In this document: piece by piece, positions 46,502 to 55,712 of the stretch
Layout: every line of letters begins with the position of its first letter
Numbering within the stretch: position 1 is the stretch's first letter
NCBI RefSeq assembly: GCF_014217335.1
Contig: NZ_CP060092.1
Coordinates: forward strand, 1,629,501 to 1,693,500
From: Teredinibacter purpureus
Lineage (GTDB): Bacteria > Pseudomonadota > Gammaproteobacteria > Pseudomonadales > Cellvibrionaceae
Direction of reading: 5' to 3'
Length of the DNA: 64,000 nt
Notes under the pieces: model-generated
What the model saw: only the letters and a program-made list of their open reading frames with translations
Told to the model about the DNA's origin: nothing
Databases searched by the model: none
Translations under genes and position numbers: made by a program

Positions 46502-48034
46502 ATGCTGTTTTGGCTTAGATGGCTATGTCTAGGTATAGGTGTAGGTCTCACAAGTGTCTACGCCTGGGGCGAAGGTGCACGCTCGGTGCTGCCTGAGCAA
46601 TGGCAGTCGATTAGTTTGGCGGGTGAAAAAGTTGGCTCTCGAACTATCCGTCGCTCAATTAAAAACGAACGTATAGAAACAACGGAGGTGCTTACATTAC
46701 ACACGCGAGTACCAGGCCAGCCAGCGCAACAATCGACCATTACGCTGCGGTATGTTGAATATTTAGACGGCCAGCCTATAGCGGTTTATAAAACGATTAA
46801 TTCTGCGCATGCAACCCATACGATGGCGGCGGTGGTAAGCGAACGTTTTTTGGTTGTTAGTCACGGTGGCGAACGAGCACAAGCGAAGAAATATTCAATC
46901 CCGCCACATTTCTATTTTCCGGAAGCATTAAGGCAGCGCTTACTCCACAGTGATAATCAGTCGTCGATTGAATTCAATCAGTGGAGTTTTTCGGCCTTGG
47001 CATTTGAAATTGTACGGCTAGATATTCAAAAGTTTCGTCCTTCTGATCTCGCACTAGAAAATGTTGAGATCAAGAACTTTGAGGCGAACAATAGCGGCGC
47101 GGTAAATAAATACCCGCCACAGTGGCGTTTAACTCAGACGGTGTTAGGTGAAGAGAATACAGCTTCTGTACAGGGCCGTAAAAAAATCCTATTAGCCGAT
47201 AAATATTTTTACGTGCAAAGCGAATGGTCTCAGTCGTCCGGTGATGCCTTGCTTGTCGAGACCTGTGACGAAGTGTGTGCGACAGCAGATGTTACGCCCT
47301 TACAAAATGTGTATAGACAACTTATTCGTTCCCCCTTTCGTATTCCTGATGCAGCTTTAAAAAGAACGATTCGCTACCATTTAAACAGTGATTCTTTAGG
47401 GCAGGTTCCCAATACTCACGAGCAAAAGGTTAAGCAACTGGATGATGGTGTACACGTGACGGTTTGCGCACACTGTGATATTGGCGCCGAGCCGAGGGCG
47501 GGAGAATTACGCGAGGCAATGCTGTCCAATTATTGGATTGATAGTGATGCCGAGAGTATTCAATTAAAAGTGCGAACGCTATTGAATGATGAGCGATCAA
47601 CGCTTAATAACGACGAAAAAATGAAACATCTAAGTCGTTTTGTTACGCGTCATATGAAAACGGGAAAGGTCGTGTATTCGGGCTACGCTCGTGCATCACA
47701 AGCATTGGAAACCGGTAGTGGCGATTGCACCGAACACGCCCTTTTATTGGCCGCATTGGCACGTGCCGCAGGTATCCCAACGCGTATTATTGTTGGCCTT
47801 GCCTACAGTAATGATCGATTCTATGGAAAAACCCATATGTTTATACCGCATGCGTGGGTGCAGTCATGGGTAAATGGGGTGTGGAAAAGTTTTGATAGTG
47901 GTATGGAAGGCTTTACTGCGGGGCACATAGCACTGGGAATAAGTAATGGTGAGCAGTCAGATTTTATGCGGATAAATCACCAGTTGCGTGGTTTAACGAT
48001 TGTATCCGCAGCGCAGGTGTCTTCCGCTCCATAA
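46502..48034 (+). CDS. Secreted transglutaminase-like (papain-fold) domain protein
   Basis: 510 aa with a signal peptide (residues 1-23). Residues about 30-330 are a beta-rich region of unknown family. The C-terminal 150 residues form a transglutaminase-core domain with the full triad: C409 in ETGSGDCTEHALLLAALARAAGIPTR, H450 in IPHAWVQSWVNG and D465 in VWKSFDSGM. Bacterial relatives are usually proteases or peptidases of the periplasm. Strong ribosome site. No partner gene is evident. Confidence 0.85.
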   Translation: MLFWLRWLCLGIGVGLTSVYAWGEGARSVLPEQWQSISLAGEKVGSRTIRRSIKNERIETTEVLTLHTRVPGQPAQQSTITLRYVEYLDGQPIAVYKTINSAHATHTMAAVVSERFLVVSHGGERAQAKKYSIPPHFYFPEALRQRLLHSDNQSSIEFNQWSFSALAFEIVRLDIQKFRPSDLALENVEIKNFEANNSGAVNKYPPQWRLTQTVLGEENTASVQGRKKILLADKYFYVQSEWSQSSGDALLVETCDEVCATADVTPLQNVYRQLIRSPFRIPDAALKRTIRYHLNSDSLGQVPNTHEQKVKQLDDGVHVTVCAHCDIGAEPRAGELREAMLSNYWIDSDAESIQLKVRTLLNDERSTLNNDEKMKHLSRFVTRHMKTGKVVYSGYARASQALETGSGDCTEHALLLAALARAAGIPTRIIVGLAYSNDRFYGKTHMFIPHAWVQSWVNGVWKSFDSGMEGFTAGHIALGISNGEQSDFMRINHQLRGLTIVSAAQVSSAP

Positions 48035-48136
48035 GCCATTTCAATAAATTGCGGTAGACGATAACGCCGTAGGAGTAGACGGTGGTTGTTTTAGGGCGCG
48101 CACGAGTGCGCTACAGCACACAGGGAAATAGGGAAC

Positions 48137-48168
48137 AAAAAAATAGCGACATAGAAGAATATCGCTAT
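48137..48168 (-). terminator. Rho-independent terminator of the 66-aa gene
   Basis: On the minus strand ATAGCGA pairs with TCGCTAT (12-base loop), followed by seven T. It lies just beyond the stop at 48187 and supports that small gene being transcribed. Confidence 0.75.
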
Positions 48169-48186
48169 TGGATAGTGGCGGCTAAT

Positions 48187-48387
48187 CTACTCGGTAATTA
48201 CCGGCAATTCTTCTAATACGGTTTCTTGCGTTGTGCCTTCGGCTTCAAAGGCGACGGCATCATCATTTTTTACCGCACCCATAACGGTCATTTCTTCTAA
48301 CTGTATCGCTAGGTCGTCGGCGTAGGCGGTACTAGCGAATACGACAAGGGTAAGACCAATTATTTTCACAGCGGATAATACATTCAT
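48187..48387 (-). CDS. Small secreted acidic peptide, 66 aa
   Basis: Signal peptide MNVLSAVKIIGLTLVVFASTAYA, then an acidic 43-residue mature peptide (DDLAIQLEEMTVMGAVKNDDAVAFEAEGTTQETVLEELPVITE by parts). Good ribosome site (GAGGAG) before ATG 48387 and a terminator right after the stop, so a monocistronic gene. No family recognised. Confidence 0.75.
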   Translation of the reverse strand: MNVLSAVKIIGLTLVVFASTAYADDLAIQLEEMTVMGAVKNDDAVAFEAEGTTQETVLEELPVITE

Positions 48388-48615
48388 TATAGGCTCCTCA
48401 CGCGTTAAAGCGTTGAGTGTAGCGAGCGGGTTAACCCGTGCGCAGTAAATGGGAGGTGGTAGTTGCTAGTAGTAGTTACTAGTGTTGGCTGCAAATACCG
48501 ATGCCGCGATTATGGGTTAGAAGTGTGTCAGTTGAATGACATTAATATTGCAGTTGCGTGGAAATGCGGAAAAAGTGAGAAAAGTGAGTATCGCCCACTA
48601 AACGCTGGCGAACGC

Positions 48616-50133
48616 CTAAACGGAATAGCAGCTTGGCTGACGAGGGCACATGGCTCCGCGTGAACAGATTAGCCGCGCTTCACTTTCGATACCTCTGGCT
48701 ACCCAGCCAATATTTAAAATACGGGCAACACTGGTTAAATCGGCCTTTATTGCACGGGGGATTTTAGCGGAACCCCCATTTTTAACGCAGGTGAGCTTTA
48801 GGCTAGCAGCTATTTCTTGTGCAGCTTTACCTTGTGCTGCAATAGCGGGATTGAGGTCGATACCAGCACACAATACATGGGCGTGTCCTGCTAAATCCTT
48901 AACATAGATAGATTCGCACGCATAAATACGTGGTTCGTTATTCACATCCATAATGGATATCTGCGAAGCGGTACCGGTAACTGGGTGGTCAATCATTCGA
49001 AAGACCGACCAATGCTGACATGGATCGCCGATCACACGCATATTCCCCCACGGCAAAGGAATACCGTTACCGCGATACACCGCTTTTAACTTGCCCGGCG
49101 CGTAAGCATCGAAATAGTGCCAGTGGGGGTAGGGTGAGACCGCCGTCATTCGGCGCATGGCAACCGATTCCGAAACCTCTACGAGTGAACTTACACTGAC
49201 TTCGTAACCTTGACGGTCGAGCATTTGGCGGAAGGCAACCTTAGGGCAAAGCAGCGCACCGGCAAAAAAACTGCATTCGAAATCTCGCCATGCATGCAAA
49301 ATATCTTGGGCACCCACAATGGATGACTGGCTGCCAGGTATCGCTTCTTCTAATAAAGTGGTGCTTTGCCCATGTCCGGCGACCAGCACATTTCGGAAAG
49401 CTTCTTTATCGTGCAACACGCAGTGGCCAATTTGCACGGCCAAATCGTATTTAAAACGCTTAGGGCGAGCCTTAAGCGCCGTGTTTACATAAATGGTTTT
49501 GAGCGGTTCGTAGAAGGAGGTAACGATACAATCATCACCTATCGCGATGTCGTTTTGAACCTCCGAGGGTGTTTCGTCGAACCATCTTATACGCAGGCCT
49601 AGTGATTTCACTAGGCCAAGAATATCGCCTTTACTCAGTGGCAATCGCTTTTGACCTATGTCTTCAGCAGCTCGCTCTAAATCGGGGAAATGGTTTTGAT
49701 GGTGTTCTTGATGGGCCCTTATCAGCAAATGCGCAAACTGTCGCCCTGTGGTACCGGTTTGTGACAGTAACTCTGGAATAGCAATTTGTAATATTTCGTT
49801 AGAAAACAAAAAGTTAGGTTCTAGAGCCATACCACTAATACCGCCCCTGCTGCCCTTAACTGGGGTAATATCCTGCTCCTCGGGGATATCATCTAAAAAC
49901 CATTCAAGCTCTTTTTGAAAGACCGTTGCAATGATCTCTAGCATGTTTTCACTGGGCACTCGCTTACCTCTTTCTATCATGGAAAGGTAGGAAACCGAGG
50001 GCGCATATTCCGCCTCAACCTTTACGCAGCGCGCAGACAAATCCTCCATTGTGAGGTGGTTACGCTTACGCAAATTACGTATTTTAGTGCCAAGGAAATG
50101 AGCCTTACGCATAAGGCTCTTAGTGTCTTTCAT
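48616..50133 (-). CDS. RamB/ScfR-type regulator of the glyoxylate bypass (XRE HTH + IrrE-like + DUF2083)
   Basis: 505 aa. The N-terminal XRE HTH is KIRNLRKRNHLTMEDLSARC...PSVSYLSMIERGKRVPSENMLEIIATVF; an ImmA/IrrE-like region follows (YVNTALKARPKRFKYDLAVQIGHCVLH, where the zinc HExxH is degenerate as in this family), then the long DUF2083 region with ECSFFAGALLCPKVAFRQML and Cys residues. This is the RamB/PrpR/ScfR family, acyl-CoA-responsive regulators of aceA/aceB or propionate genes. It is divergent from malate synthase and isocitrate lyase, which supports control of them. Start at ATG 50133 has no Shine-Dalgarno; M8 (50112) is an alternative. Phased repeats abut the start. Confidence 0.87.
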   Translation of the reverse strand: MKDTKSLMRKAHFLGTKIRNLRKRNHLTMEDLSARCVKVEAEYAPSVSYLSMIERGKRVPSENMLEIIATVFQKELEWFLDDIPEEQDITPVKGSRGGISGMALEPNFLFSNEILQIAIPELLSQTGTTGRQFAHLLIRAHQEHHQNHFPDLERAAEDIGQKRLPLSKGDILGLVKSLGLRIRWFDETPSEVQNDIAIGDDCIVTSFYEPLKTIYVNTALKARPKRFKYDLAVQIGHCVLHDKEAFRNVLVAGHGQSTTLLEEAIPGSQSSIVGAQDILHAWRDFECSFFAGALLCPKVAFRQMLDRQGYEVSVSSLVEVSESVAMRRMTAVSPYPHWHYFDAYAPGKLKAVYRGNGIPLPWGNMRVIGDPCQHWSVFRMIDHPVTGTASQISIMDVNNEPRIYACESIYVKDLAGHAHVLCAGIDLNPAIAAQGKAAQEIAASLKLTCVKNGGSAKIPRAIKADLTSVARILNIGWVARGIESEARLICSRGAMCPRQPSCYSV

Positions 50134-50135
50134 TT

Positions 50136-50173
50136 TGTAAAATTTACACTGTGAAATTTCTATTGTGAAATTC
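50136..50173. repeat. Three TGTRAAATTY repeats in 14-bp phase before the regulator gene
   Basis: TGTAAAATTT (50136), TGTGAAATTT (50150) and TGTGAAATTC (50164) recur at exactly 14-bp spacing, starting 3 bases upstream of the regulator ATG. The first is also the palindrome TGTAAA-A-TTTACA. Position suggests an autoregulatory operator. Confidence 0.7.
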
Positions 50174-50177
50174 TAGC

Positions 50178-50208
50178 GTTTGCTCACCTAAACTGTAGTT
50201 AAGCAAAC
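50178..50208. promoter_or_regulatory. GTTTGCT/AGCAAAC inverted repeat in the glyoxylate regulatory region
   Basis: Perfect 7-bp arms with 17 bases between, in the gap between the regulator and malate synthase genes. TTTGC-type half-sites are described for RamB/PrpR relatives, so this is a second candidate operator. Confidence 0.5.
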
Positions 50209-50343
50209 CGCTAACGTAGAACATAGATGTTAGACGCATAAAAGCGAGTTAATAGACTGCTTTAAGTGTAGCTCGGCTATTAGTCCCGATGGCTTGAATG
50301 TGAGTTTAAATTGATTAAAACAGTGAAGAAACGGGTATTTACC

Positions 50344-52524
50344 ATGAACATTCCGCAAGAAAATAGCAGTCTTATCAACGATAAATTTTTTACCTTTATC
50401 AGCGATGAAGTATTGCCGCTTACCAGCCTACATTCGGTTACATTTTGGGAAGATCTCAACCAGTTAGTTGAAGACCTTATGCCGGTGAATAGGGCGCTTC
50501 TTCATACTCGCAACCAGATGCAGGAAAAAATTGATGCATGGCATCAATCGAATCGAGATAGACCGTTCGATGCGAATGCGTATAAATTATTGCTACACAC
50601 CATTGGTTACTGGGTTGACGAGGGTGAGGATTTTACCCTTTCAACCGATAACGTAGATGCCGAAATTGCCACAATCGCCGGCCCCCAGTTAGTGGTGCCA
50701 CTTAAAAATGCACGGTTCGCATTGAACGCTGCAAATGCCCGCTGGGGAAGTTTATACGATGCGCTATACGGCACCGATGTTATCCCCCATAAAGATGGTT
50801 TGAAACCGTGCAAGCGCCATAACCCTGCGAGGGGCAACCATGTTATTGCGTATGCCAAAAACTGTCTTGACGAAATTTTTCCGTTGGCACATGGCTCACA
50901 TAAGAATGTTACGAACTACATGGTGTACTACCAGCACCTATTGGCGTTTTTTCCCGATGGTACGGATAGCGGTTTAAAAAACCCGCATCAGTTTGTGGCC
51001 TTATGTGGTCACAAAGATAATCCCGAATCAATCTTACTTAAAAATAACGGCTTACATATCGAAATTGTCTTCGATAGAAACGGGGTGAATGGCAAACATG
51101 ACCTCGCGAAAATAGAAGACATAATTGTCGAGGCCGCCATAACCACAATTATGGATTGCGAAGACTCTGTTGCCGCCGTAGACGCCGAAGACAAACTAGC
51201 CGTCTATCGAAATTGGTTGGGTTTAATGCAGGGTGATCTCACTGCAAATTTTGATAAGGGCGGCGTCACCTACACTCGTCGGCTAAACCGCGATAAATGT
51301 TTTACTTGTGCTAATGGAGACGATTATCGGTTACCGGGGCGAGCCTTATTGCTTAATCGTAATGTCGGTCATCTTATGGAAAGCGATTTAATGACAGACC
51401 GTAATGGAGGCTGTGTTGGTGAGGGGATTCTCGACGCCGTGGTAACCGCGTTAATTGGCTCTGTCGATTTAAACCGGGAACCCAAAGAGATAAAAAATAG
51501 CCGTGCGGGCAGTATCTATATTGTTAAGCCGAAAATGCATGGCCCAGAAGAGGTGGCCTTTACGTGCACGTTATTCGACCGTGTAGAAGCGATGCTGGGA
51601 TTAGAAAAAAATACGTTAAAACTGGGCATAATGGACGAAGAACGCCGAACAACCCTTAATCTAAAAGCGTGTATTCGAGCAGCAAAAGCGCGAGTTTTTT
51701 TTATTAATACGGGCTTTCTGGATCGCACTGGCGACGAAATTCATACCAGTATGCACGCAGGCCCTTTCTTACCCAAAGCGCGTATTAAGGAGCAGCCTTG
51801 GATTAACGCTTATGAGCATCGAAATGTGGATATTGGTATTGCGTGCGGTTTTCCGGGGCGCGCCCAAATTGGTAAAGGTATGTGGCCAATGCCCGATGAA
51901 ATGCACAAAATGATGACGCAAAAAATGGAGCATCCTCTAGCGGGTGCAAATACGGCATGGGTGCCGTCGCCTACTGCAGCGGTGCTACACGCATTGCACT
52001 ATCACAGTATCAATGTGCGAGAGGTTCAAGCGCAACTCGCGAATCGAACGCGCGCGAGCATTGACGATATTGTGTCAATACCCCTTATGTCGGCGCATAT
52101 GAGCGCGAGTGCCGAGGACATTGAGCGTGAATTAGAAAACAATATTCAAGGTATTTTGGGGTATGTCGTACGATGGGTTGAGCAGGGTGTTGGCTGTTCA
52201 AAAGTACCAGACATCAATCATGTGGGATTAATGGAGGATAGAGCAACGTTACGTATATCCAGCCAACATATTGCAAATTGGTTATTACACAACGTGTGTA
52301 CGGCTCAGCAGGTCAACGACAGTTTGCTTCGAATGGCGGCTGTGGTAGACAGCCAAAATAAAGGTTCAATAGGCTACGAGCCTATGGCGCCAGAGACAGA
52401 ATCGAGCCTTGCGTTCAACGCAGCGAGAGATTTGATTTTTAAAGGGGTGGATCAGCCTAATGGCTATACCGAACCACTGTTACATCACTACCGTTTACGC
52501 GCTAAGCAAAAGGCGAACGGCTGA
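50344..52524 (+). CDS. glcB: Malate synthase G
   Basis: Condenses glyoxylate and acetyl-CoA to malate, second step of the glyoxylate bypass. 726 aa from ATG 50344, matching the long G-type enzyme (723 aa in E. coli) and not the shorter AceB type. Characteristic parts: ITTIMDCEDSVAAVDAEDK, the SIYIVKPKMHGPEEVAFTCTLF stretch, LKLGIMDEERRTTLNLKACI (catalytic region with Glu), GFLDRTGDEIHTSMHAG and IACGFPGRAQIGKGMWPMPD. An in-frame TTG (50311) extends it but lacks support. isocitrate lyase follows 66 bases later, so both are probably co-transcribed under the divergent regulator. Confidence 0.96.
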   Translation: MNIPQENSSLINDKFFTFISDEVLPLTSLHSVTFWEDLNQLVEDLMPVNRALLHTRNQMQEKIDAWHQSNRDRPFDANAYKLLLHTIGYWVDEGEDFTLSTDNVDAEIATIAGPQLVVPLKNARFALNAANARWGSLYDALYGTDVIPHKDGLKPCKRHNPARGNHVIAYAKNCLDEIFPLAHGSHKNVTNYMVYYQHLLAFFPDGTDSGLKNPHQFVALCGHKDNPESILLKNNGLHIEIVFDRNGVNGKHDLAKIEDIIVEAAITTIMDCEDSVAAVDAEDKLAVYRNWLGLMQGDLTANFDKGGVTYTRRLNRDKCFTCANGDDYRLPGRALLLNRNVGHLMESDLMTDRNGGCVGEGILDAVVTALIGSVDLNREPKEIKNSRAGSIYIVKPKMHGPEEVAFTCTLFDRVEAMLGLEKNTLKLGIMDEERRTTLNLKACIRAAKARVFFINTGFLDRTGDEIHTSMHAGPFLPKARIKEQPWINAYEHRNVDIGIACGFPGRAQIGKGMWPMPDEMHKMMTQKMEHPLAGANTAWVPSPTAAVLHALHYHSINVREVQAQLANRTRASIDDIVSIPLMSAHMSASAEDIERELENNIQGILGYVVRWVEQGVGCSKVPDINHVGLMEDRATLRISSQHIANWLLHNVCTAQQVNDSLLRMAAVVDSQNKGSIGYEPMAPETESSLAFNAARDLIFKGVDQPNGYTEPLLHHYRLRAKQKANG

Positions 52525-52590
52525 AGGCGTCAACATTGTGTAACGTGAAAAATTCGCGCAAAGACCAAGACGATATTAATTGAGGTTATT

Positions 52591-54189
52591 ATGAATAAGT
52601 ACGCAACAGAATCGAATCATGCATCGGCAACCATTAATTCTCAGGGGCATCGTTGGGATTCTATCAACCCCGAATCTGTGGCGCGAATGCGCTTACAAAA
52701 CCGGTTTGAAACCGGCTTGGATATTGCCCGCTATACGGCGGCTATTATGCGCGCCGATATGGCCGACTACGATGACAATGCAGAACACTATACCCAGTCG
52801 TTGGGGTGCTGGCATGGGTTTATCGGCCAACAAAAAATAATCTCCATTAAAAAACATTTTGGTACTACTCAAGGCCGGTATTTGTATTTGTCGGGGTGGA
52901 TGGTGGCGGCTATGCGTTCAGAATTTGGGCCGCTACCCGATCAGTCTATGCATGAGAAAACGGCGGTTCCAGAATTAATTACCGAATTGTATACTTTTTT
53001 AAAACAAGCCGATGCCCGCGAACTAGGCCACATGTTCAAAGCGCTAGATGCTGCACGCGCACAAGGCGACGATATTAAAACGCAAACTATTCAAAATGCC
53101 ATCGATAGTTTTGAAACCCACGTGGTACCCATTATTGCGGATATTGATGCAGGCTTTGGTAATGAAGAGGCAACCTATCTACTGGCGAAAAAAATGATAG
53201 AAGCCGGTGCATGTTGTATTCAAATTGAAAACCAGGTATCGGACGCTAAACAATGTGGCCATCAAGACGGTAAGGTAACCGTGCCCCATGAAGATTTTCT
53301 CGCAAAAATAAATGCGGTGCGGTACGCCTTTATGGAGTTGGGGGTTGATGATGGCATTATTGTCGCGCGCACAGACTCCCTCGGAGCAGGGTTAACGCAA
53401 AAAATTCCGGTATCGAAAAGTACAGGCGATTTAGCGGAACAGTACAACAATTTTATTGATGGTAAAGCCATCGATAGCATCGAAGATATCGAATCTGGCG
53501 ACCTTGTTATTTCACAGCAGGGCCGAAAAATAAAGGTAAACAGGTTGTCGAATGGATTGGTACGCTTTAAGCCTAACACCGGAGAAGCGCGAGTTGTACT
53601 GGATTGTATTACGTCACTACAGCACGGCGCAGATCTATTATGGATCGAGACAGAAAAACCTCACATCGGGCAGATAGCCGGCATGGTGAAACGTATTCGT
53701 GAAGCGGTTCCTAATGCAAAGCTGGTTTACAATAATAGCCCCTCTTTTAACTGGACACTTAATTTCCGTCAGCAAGTGTTTGATGCATGGCAGCAAGAAG
53801 GGCGTGACGTAGGCGCGTATGTTCGTGATAACTTAATGCGAGGCGATTACGATAATACCGCGTTAGCGAGTGAAGCCGATGAAAGAATTCGAGCCTTCCA
53901 AAAAGAGGCCGCCACGCAAGCGGGTATTTTTCATCACCTAATTACGCTGCCAACGTATCATACGGCAGCGCAGTCTACCGATAGTTTGGCGCGAGACTAT
54001 TTTGGTGAGCAAGGTATGTTGGCGTATGTGAAAAATGTGCAGCGCAAAGAAATACGCGAAGCATTGGCCTGCGTAAAGCACCAAGACATGTCGGGTTCAA
54101 ATATAGGGGATGACCACAAAGAGTATTTTTCGGGTGGGCAGGCGCTGAAGGCATCGGGAGAGGGGAATACAATGAATCAATTTTCCTAA
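52591..54189 (+). CDS. aceA: Isocitrate lyase (long Pseudomonas-type)
   Basis: Splits isocitrate to glyoxylate and succinate. 532 aa, the length of the Pseudomonas aeruginosa-type enzyme (531) rather than E. coli AceA (434). The active-site signature is DAKQCGHQDGKVTVPHEDF with catalytic C222, where E. coli has KKCGH; ADIDAGFGN, the SLGAGLTQKIP loop, LLWIETEKPHIGQ and YNNSPSFNWTLNFRQQ follow. Ribosome site TGAGG before ATG 52591. A strong bidirectional terminator comes right after. Confidence 0.96.
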   Translation: MNKYATESNHASATINSQGHRWDSINPESVARMRLQNRFETGLDIARYTAAIMRADMADYDDNAEHYTQSLGCWHGFIGQQKIISIKKHFGTTQGRYLYLSGWMVAAMRSEFGPLPDQSMHEKTAVPELITELYTFLKQADARELGHMFKALDAARAQGDDIKTQTIQNAIDSFETHVVPIIADIDAGFGNEEATYLLAKKMIEAGACCIQIENQVSDAKQCGHQDGKVTVPHEDFLAKINAVRYAFMELGVDDGIIVARTDSLGAGLTQKIPVSKSTGDLAEQYNNFIDGKAIDSIEDIESGDLVISQQGRKIKVNRLSNGLVRFKPNTGEARVVLDCITSLQHGADLLWIETEKPHIGQIAGMVKRIREAVPNAKLVYNNSPSFNWTLNFRQQVFDAWQQEGRDVGAYVRDNLMRGDYDNTALASEADERIRAFQKEAATQAGIFHHLITLPTYHTAAQSTDSLARDYFGEQGMLAYVKNVQRKEIREALACVKHQDMSGSNIGDDHKEYFSGGQALKASGEGNTMNQFS

Positions 54190-54202
54190 GGTTACAGGCC
54201 CT

Positions 54203-54244
54203 AAAAAAAAGCCGCTCACCCGTTAAGGTGAGCGGCTTTTTTTG
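54203..54244. terminator. Bidirectional Rho-independent terminator
   Basis: Stem GCCGCTCACC/GGTGAGCGGC (54211-54220, 54227-54236) with A tract on the left and T tract on the right serves both aceA (plus) and the lipoprotein gene (minus). Confidence 0.95.
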
Positions 54245-54273
54245 TGACGCTTAAAATAAGCGTGCGAGACCGA

Positions 54274-55230
54274 TTACCAGCTTAAGCAGTGTGTCTGCTT
54301 AACGGAGAAGGCATTCGCTCTTTTCAGTATGCCTTCACCACATTCGCCGCGCTCATAAATATGTTCTTCAGCGAGCATGGAGGTAACGTTGCCATTAGAA
54401 TCAGCATTACCAATTACGATAAGCAATGTGCCTACCGTTGAATAATCGTAAATGCGTACTTGAAGGATGTCTTGAGTGAAATGGTACGATTCAATAAGAC
54501 GACCGCTTTCGTCATCATAAACGTATTCCGCTTCTTCAAGATTAGCCAGACGATCGCCAGCCCAGCTGATGGACGTTTCTACGCCATTCGCGCCCCATGT
54601 GTATTCCTGCAGTTCGTCAATACTGCCATCAGAACCGAAGTCAACGGTATTGAAGTCGACTTTTCCGTTGCTAAAGAAAGTGCGGGAATGATCATGGAAA
54701 TTCTCAGACGTAACGCCGCCGTCGCTATCAAAATTTTGAGCATGTTCCGACGCCCCCACAAGATTACCGTTAGACCATTCGTCTTCCCAAGCGAGTTGGG
54801 TCATCATTTCGCCCGTTCCTGCATCGCTCCATGCGTCGAAGGAGGTTAACGTAACGACATCGGTTTCGGTGGTATTGGCGGCATCGTAGGTAAAGTCAAT
54901 GCGCATAGCTTCACGGCCAAGAGGGTATACGTCCGAGATACTGTCTATGATTTGAGCGTGCTGCTCGTTATTGGCGTTGTAGGTATAAGACTGCTGTGCA
55001 TGCAAAATAAGATCGACGAGCTCTTCGTTTTCGATTACGCCATTGTATTCCCGTACCTCATGCAAACGGTAGGATACTGGCGTTGCCGTTGGGGCGGTAG
55101 TCGGTACTGCAGTAGGCACTGCAGTAGGGGTAGTTCCCGAACCAGTACTGCTGCTGCCACCGCCGCCGCAGGCGACGAGTAATGTTGAAAGAGCCAGAAG
55201 GGCTAGGGTGTTATGTAGCGTTTTTATCAT
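54274..55230 (-). CDS. Lipoprotein with Thr/Pro linker, unknown function
   Basis: 318 aa. Lipobox LLVACGGGGSSS (Cys about residue 21), then a TPTAVPTAVPTTAPTATP linker like that of the GH10 xylanase in this window, which suggests surface display of the mature domain. The domain (about residues 55-318) is beta-rich with many Tyr/Asp turns (YTYNANNEQ, FTYDAANTTET, YVYDDESGRLIESYHF), a pattern of RHS/YD-like beta repeats, and ends with a Cys pair (RGECGEGIL, KQTHCLSW). I see no catalytic motif. Convergent with aceA. Confidence 0.78.
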   Translation of the reverse strand: MIKTLHNTLALLALSTLLVACGGGGSSSTGSGTTPTAVPTAVPTTAPTATPVSYRLHEVREYNGVIENEELVDLILHAQQSYTYNANNEQHAQIIDSISDVYPLGREAMRIDFTYDAANTTETDVVTLTSFDAWSDAGTGEMMTQLAWEDEWSNGNLVGASEHAQNFDSDGGVTSENFHDHSRTFFSNGKVDFNTVDFGSDGSIDELQEYTWGANGVETSISWAGDRLANLEEAEYVYDDESGRLIESYHFTQDILQVRIYDYSTVGTLLIVIGNADSNGNVTSMLAEEHIYERGECGEGILKRANAFSVKQTHCLSW

Positions 55231-55712
55231 TTCAGTTCCTTTTAGATAAGCAAAAGCTGCGTCAATATAAAGTGGTTGATTGTCGAATACAATTTAGAAT
55301 TAACGTATAAAATGACAATCAAACTTAGGTGCCCCTCCTTTTTCAAACAAACCCATTCTTTGGTTGGTGAAAAATTACTGTCGATTTGGTTTTCAAACAC
55401 TTTCCCTGTAAACGCCCAATTGTTCGATGAGCCGTTTCCCCGCAAGCGCCTAACGGTCTGGTGTTAGCGGCGTGCGGCCGCACCTTGCCTCGTACCTGAT
55501 TAGCGCCTTTAAGCTGTACTCCTACATCGATTGCGGGTTTTCGTCAAGATGTAATTTGGCTCAGTGGTGAATACCACTTCATATCGACATACTGTCCGCG
55601 TCAATCCTACAAGAGCAATTTTCGTGAGTAGGGATGGCTAATAGGCGCTATCGGCAGTGAGCCGATGGTGAATGAATATTCCATACTCAGACAAATGCCA
55701 AACTGGATCGAT
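55231..55712. other. Intergenic region before the NRPS gene
   Basis: About 480 bases. Contains a 12-bp GC palindrome GTGCGGCCGCAC (55472-55483) and a small inverted repeat AGTGGT-GAAT-ACCACT (55563-55578) that could be an operator or hairpin in the NRPS leader. Short open frames on both strands here look spurious. No clear promoter. Confidence 0.45.

Noticed and set aside
48463-48663. 66-codon plus-strand frame overlapping the end of the RamB-like gene
   Set aside because: It runs antisense into a well-supported gene and has no ribosome site or recognisable protein features.
55276-55467. Short open frames on both strands before the NRPS gene
   Set aside because: No ribosome site, odd composition and mutual overlap on opposite strands; treated as chance.
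55472-55483. 12-bp GC palindrome as an attachment site or operator
   Set aside because: It contains a NotI-like GCGGCCGC core that can occur by chance, with no second copy seen nearby.
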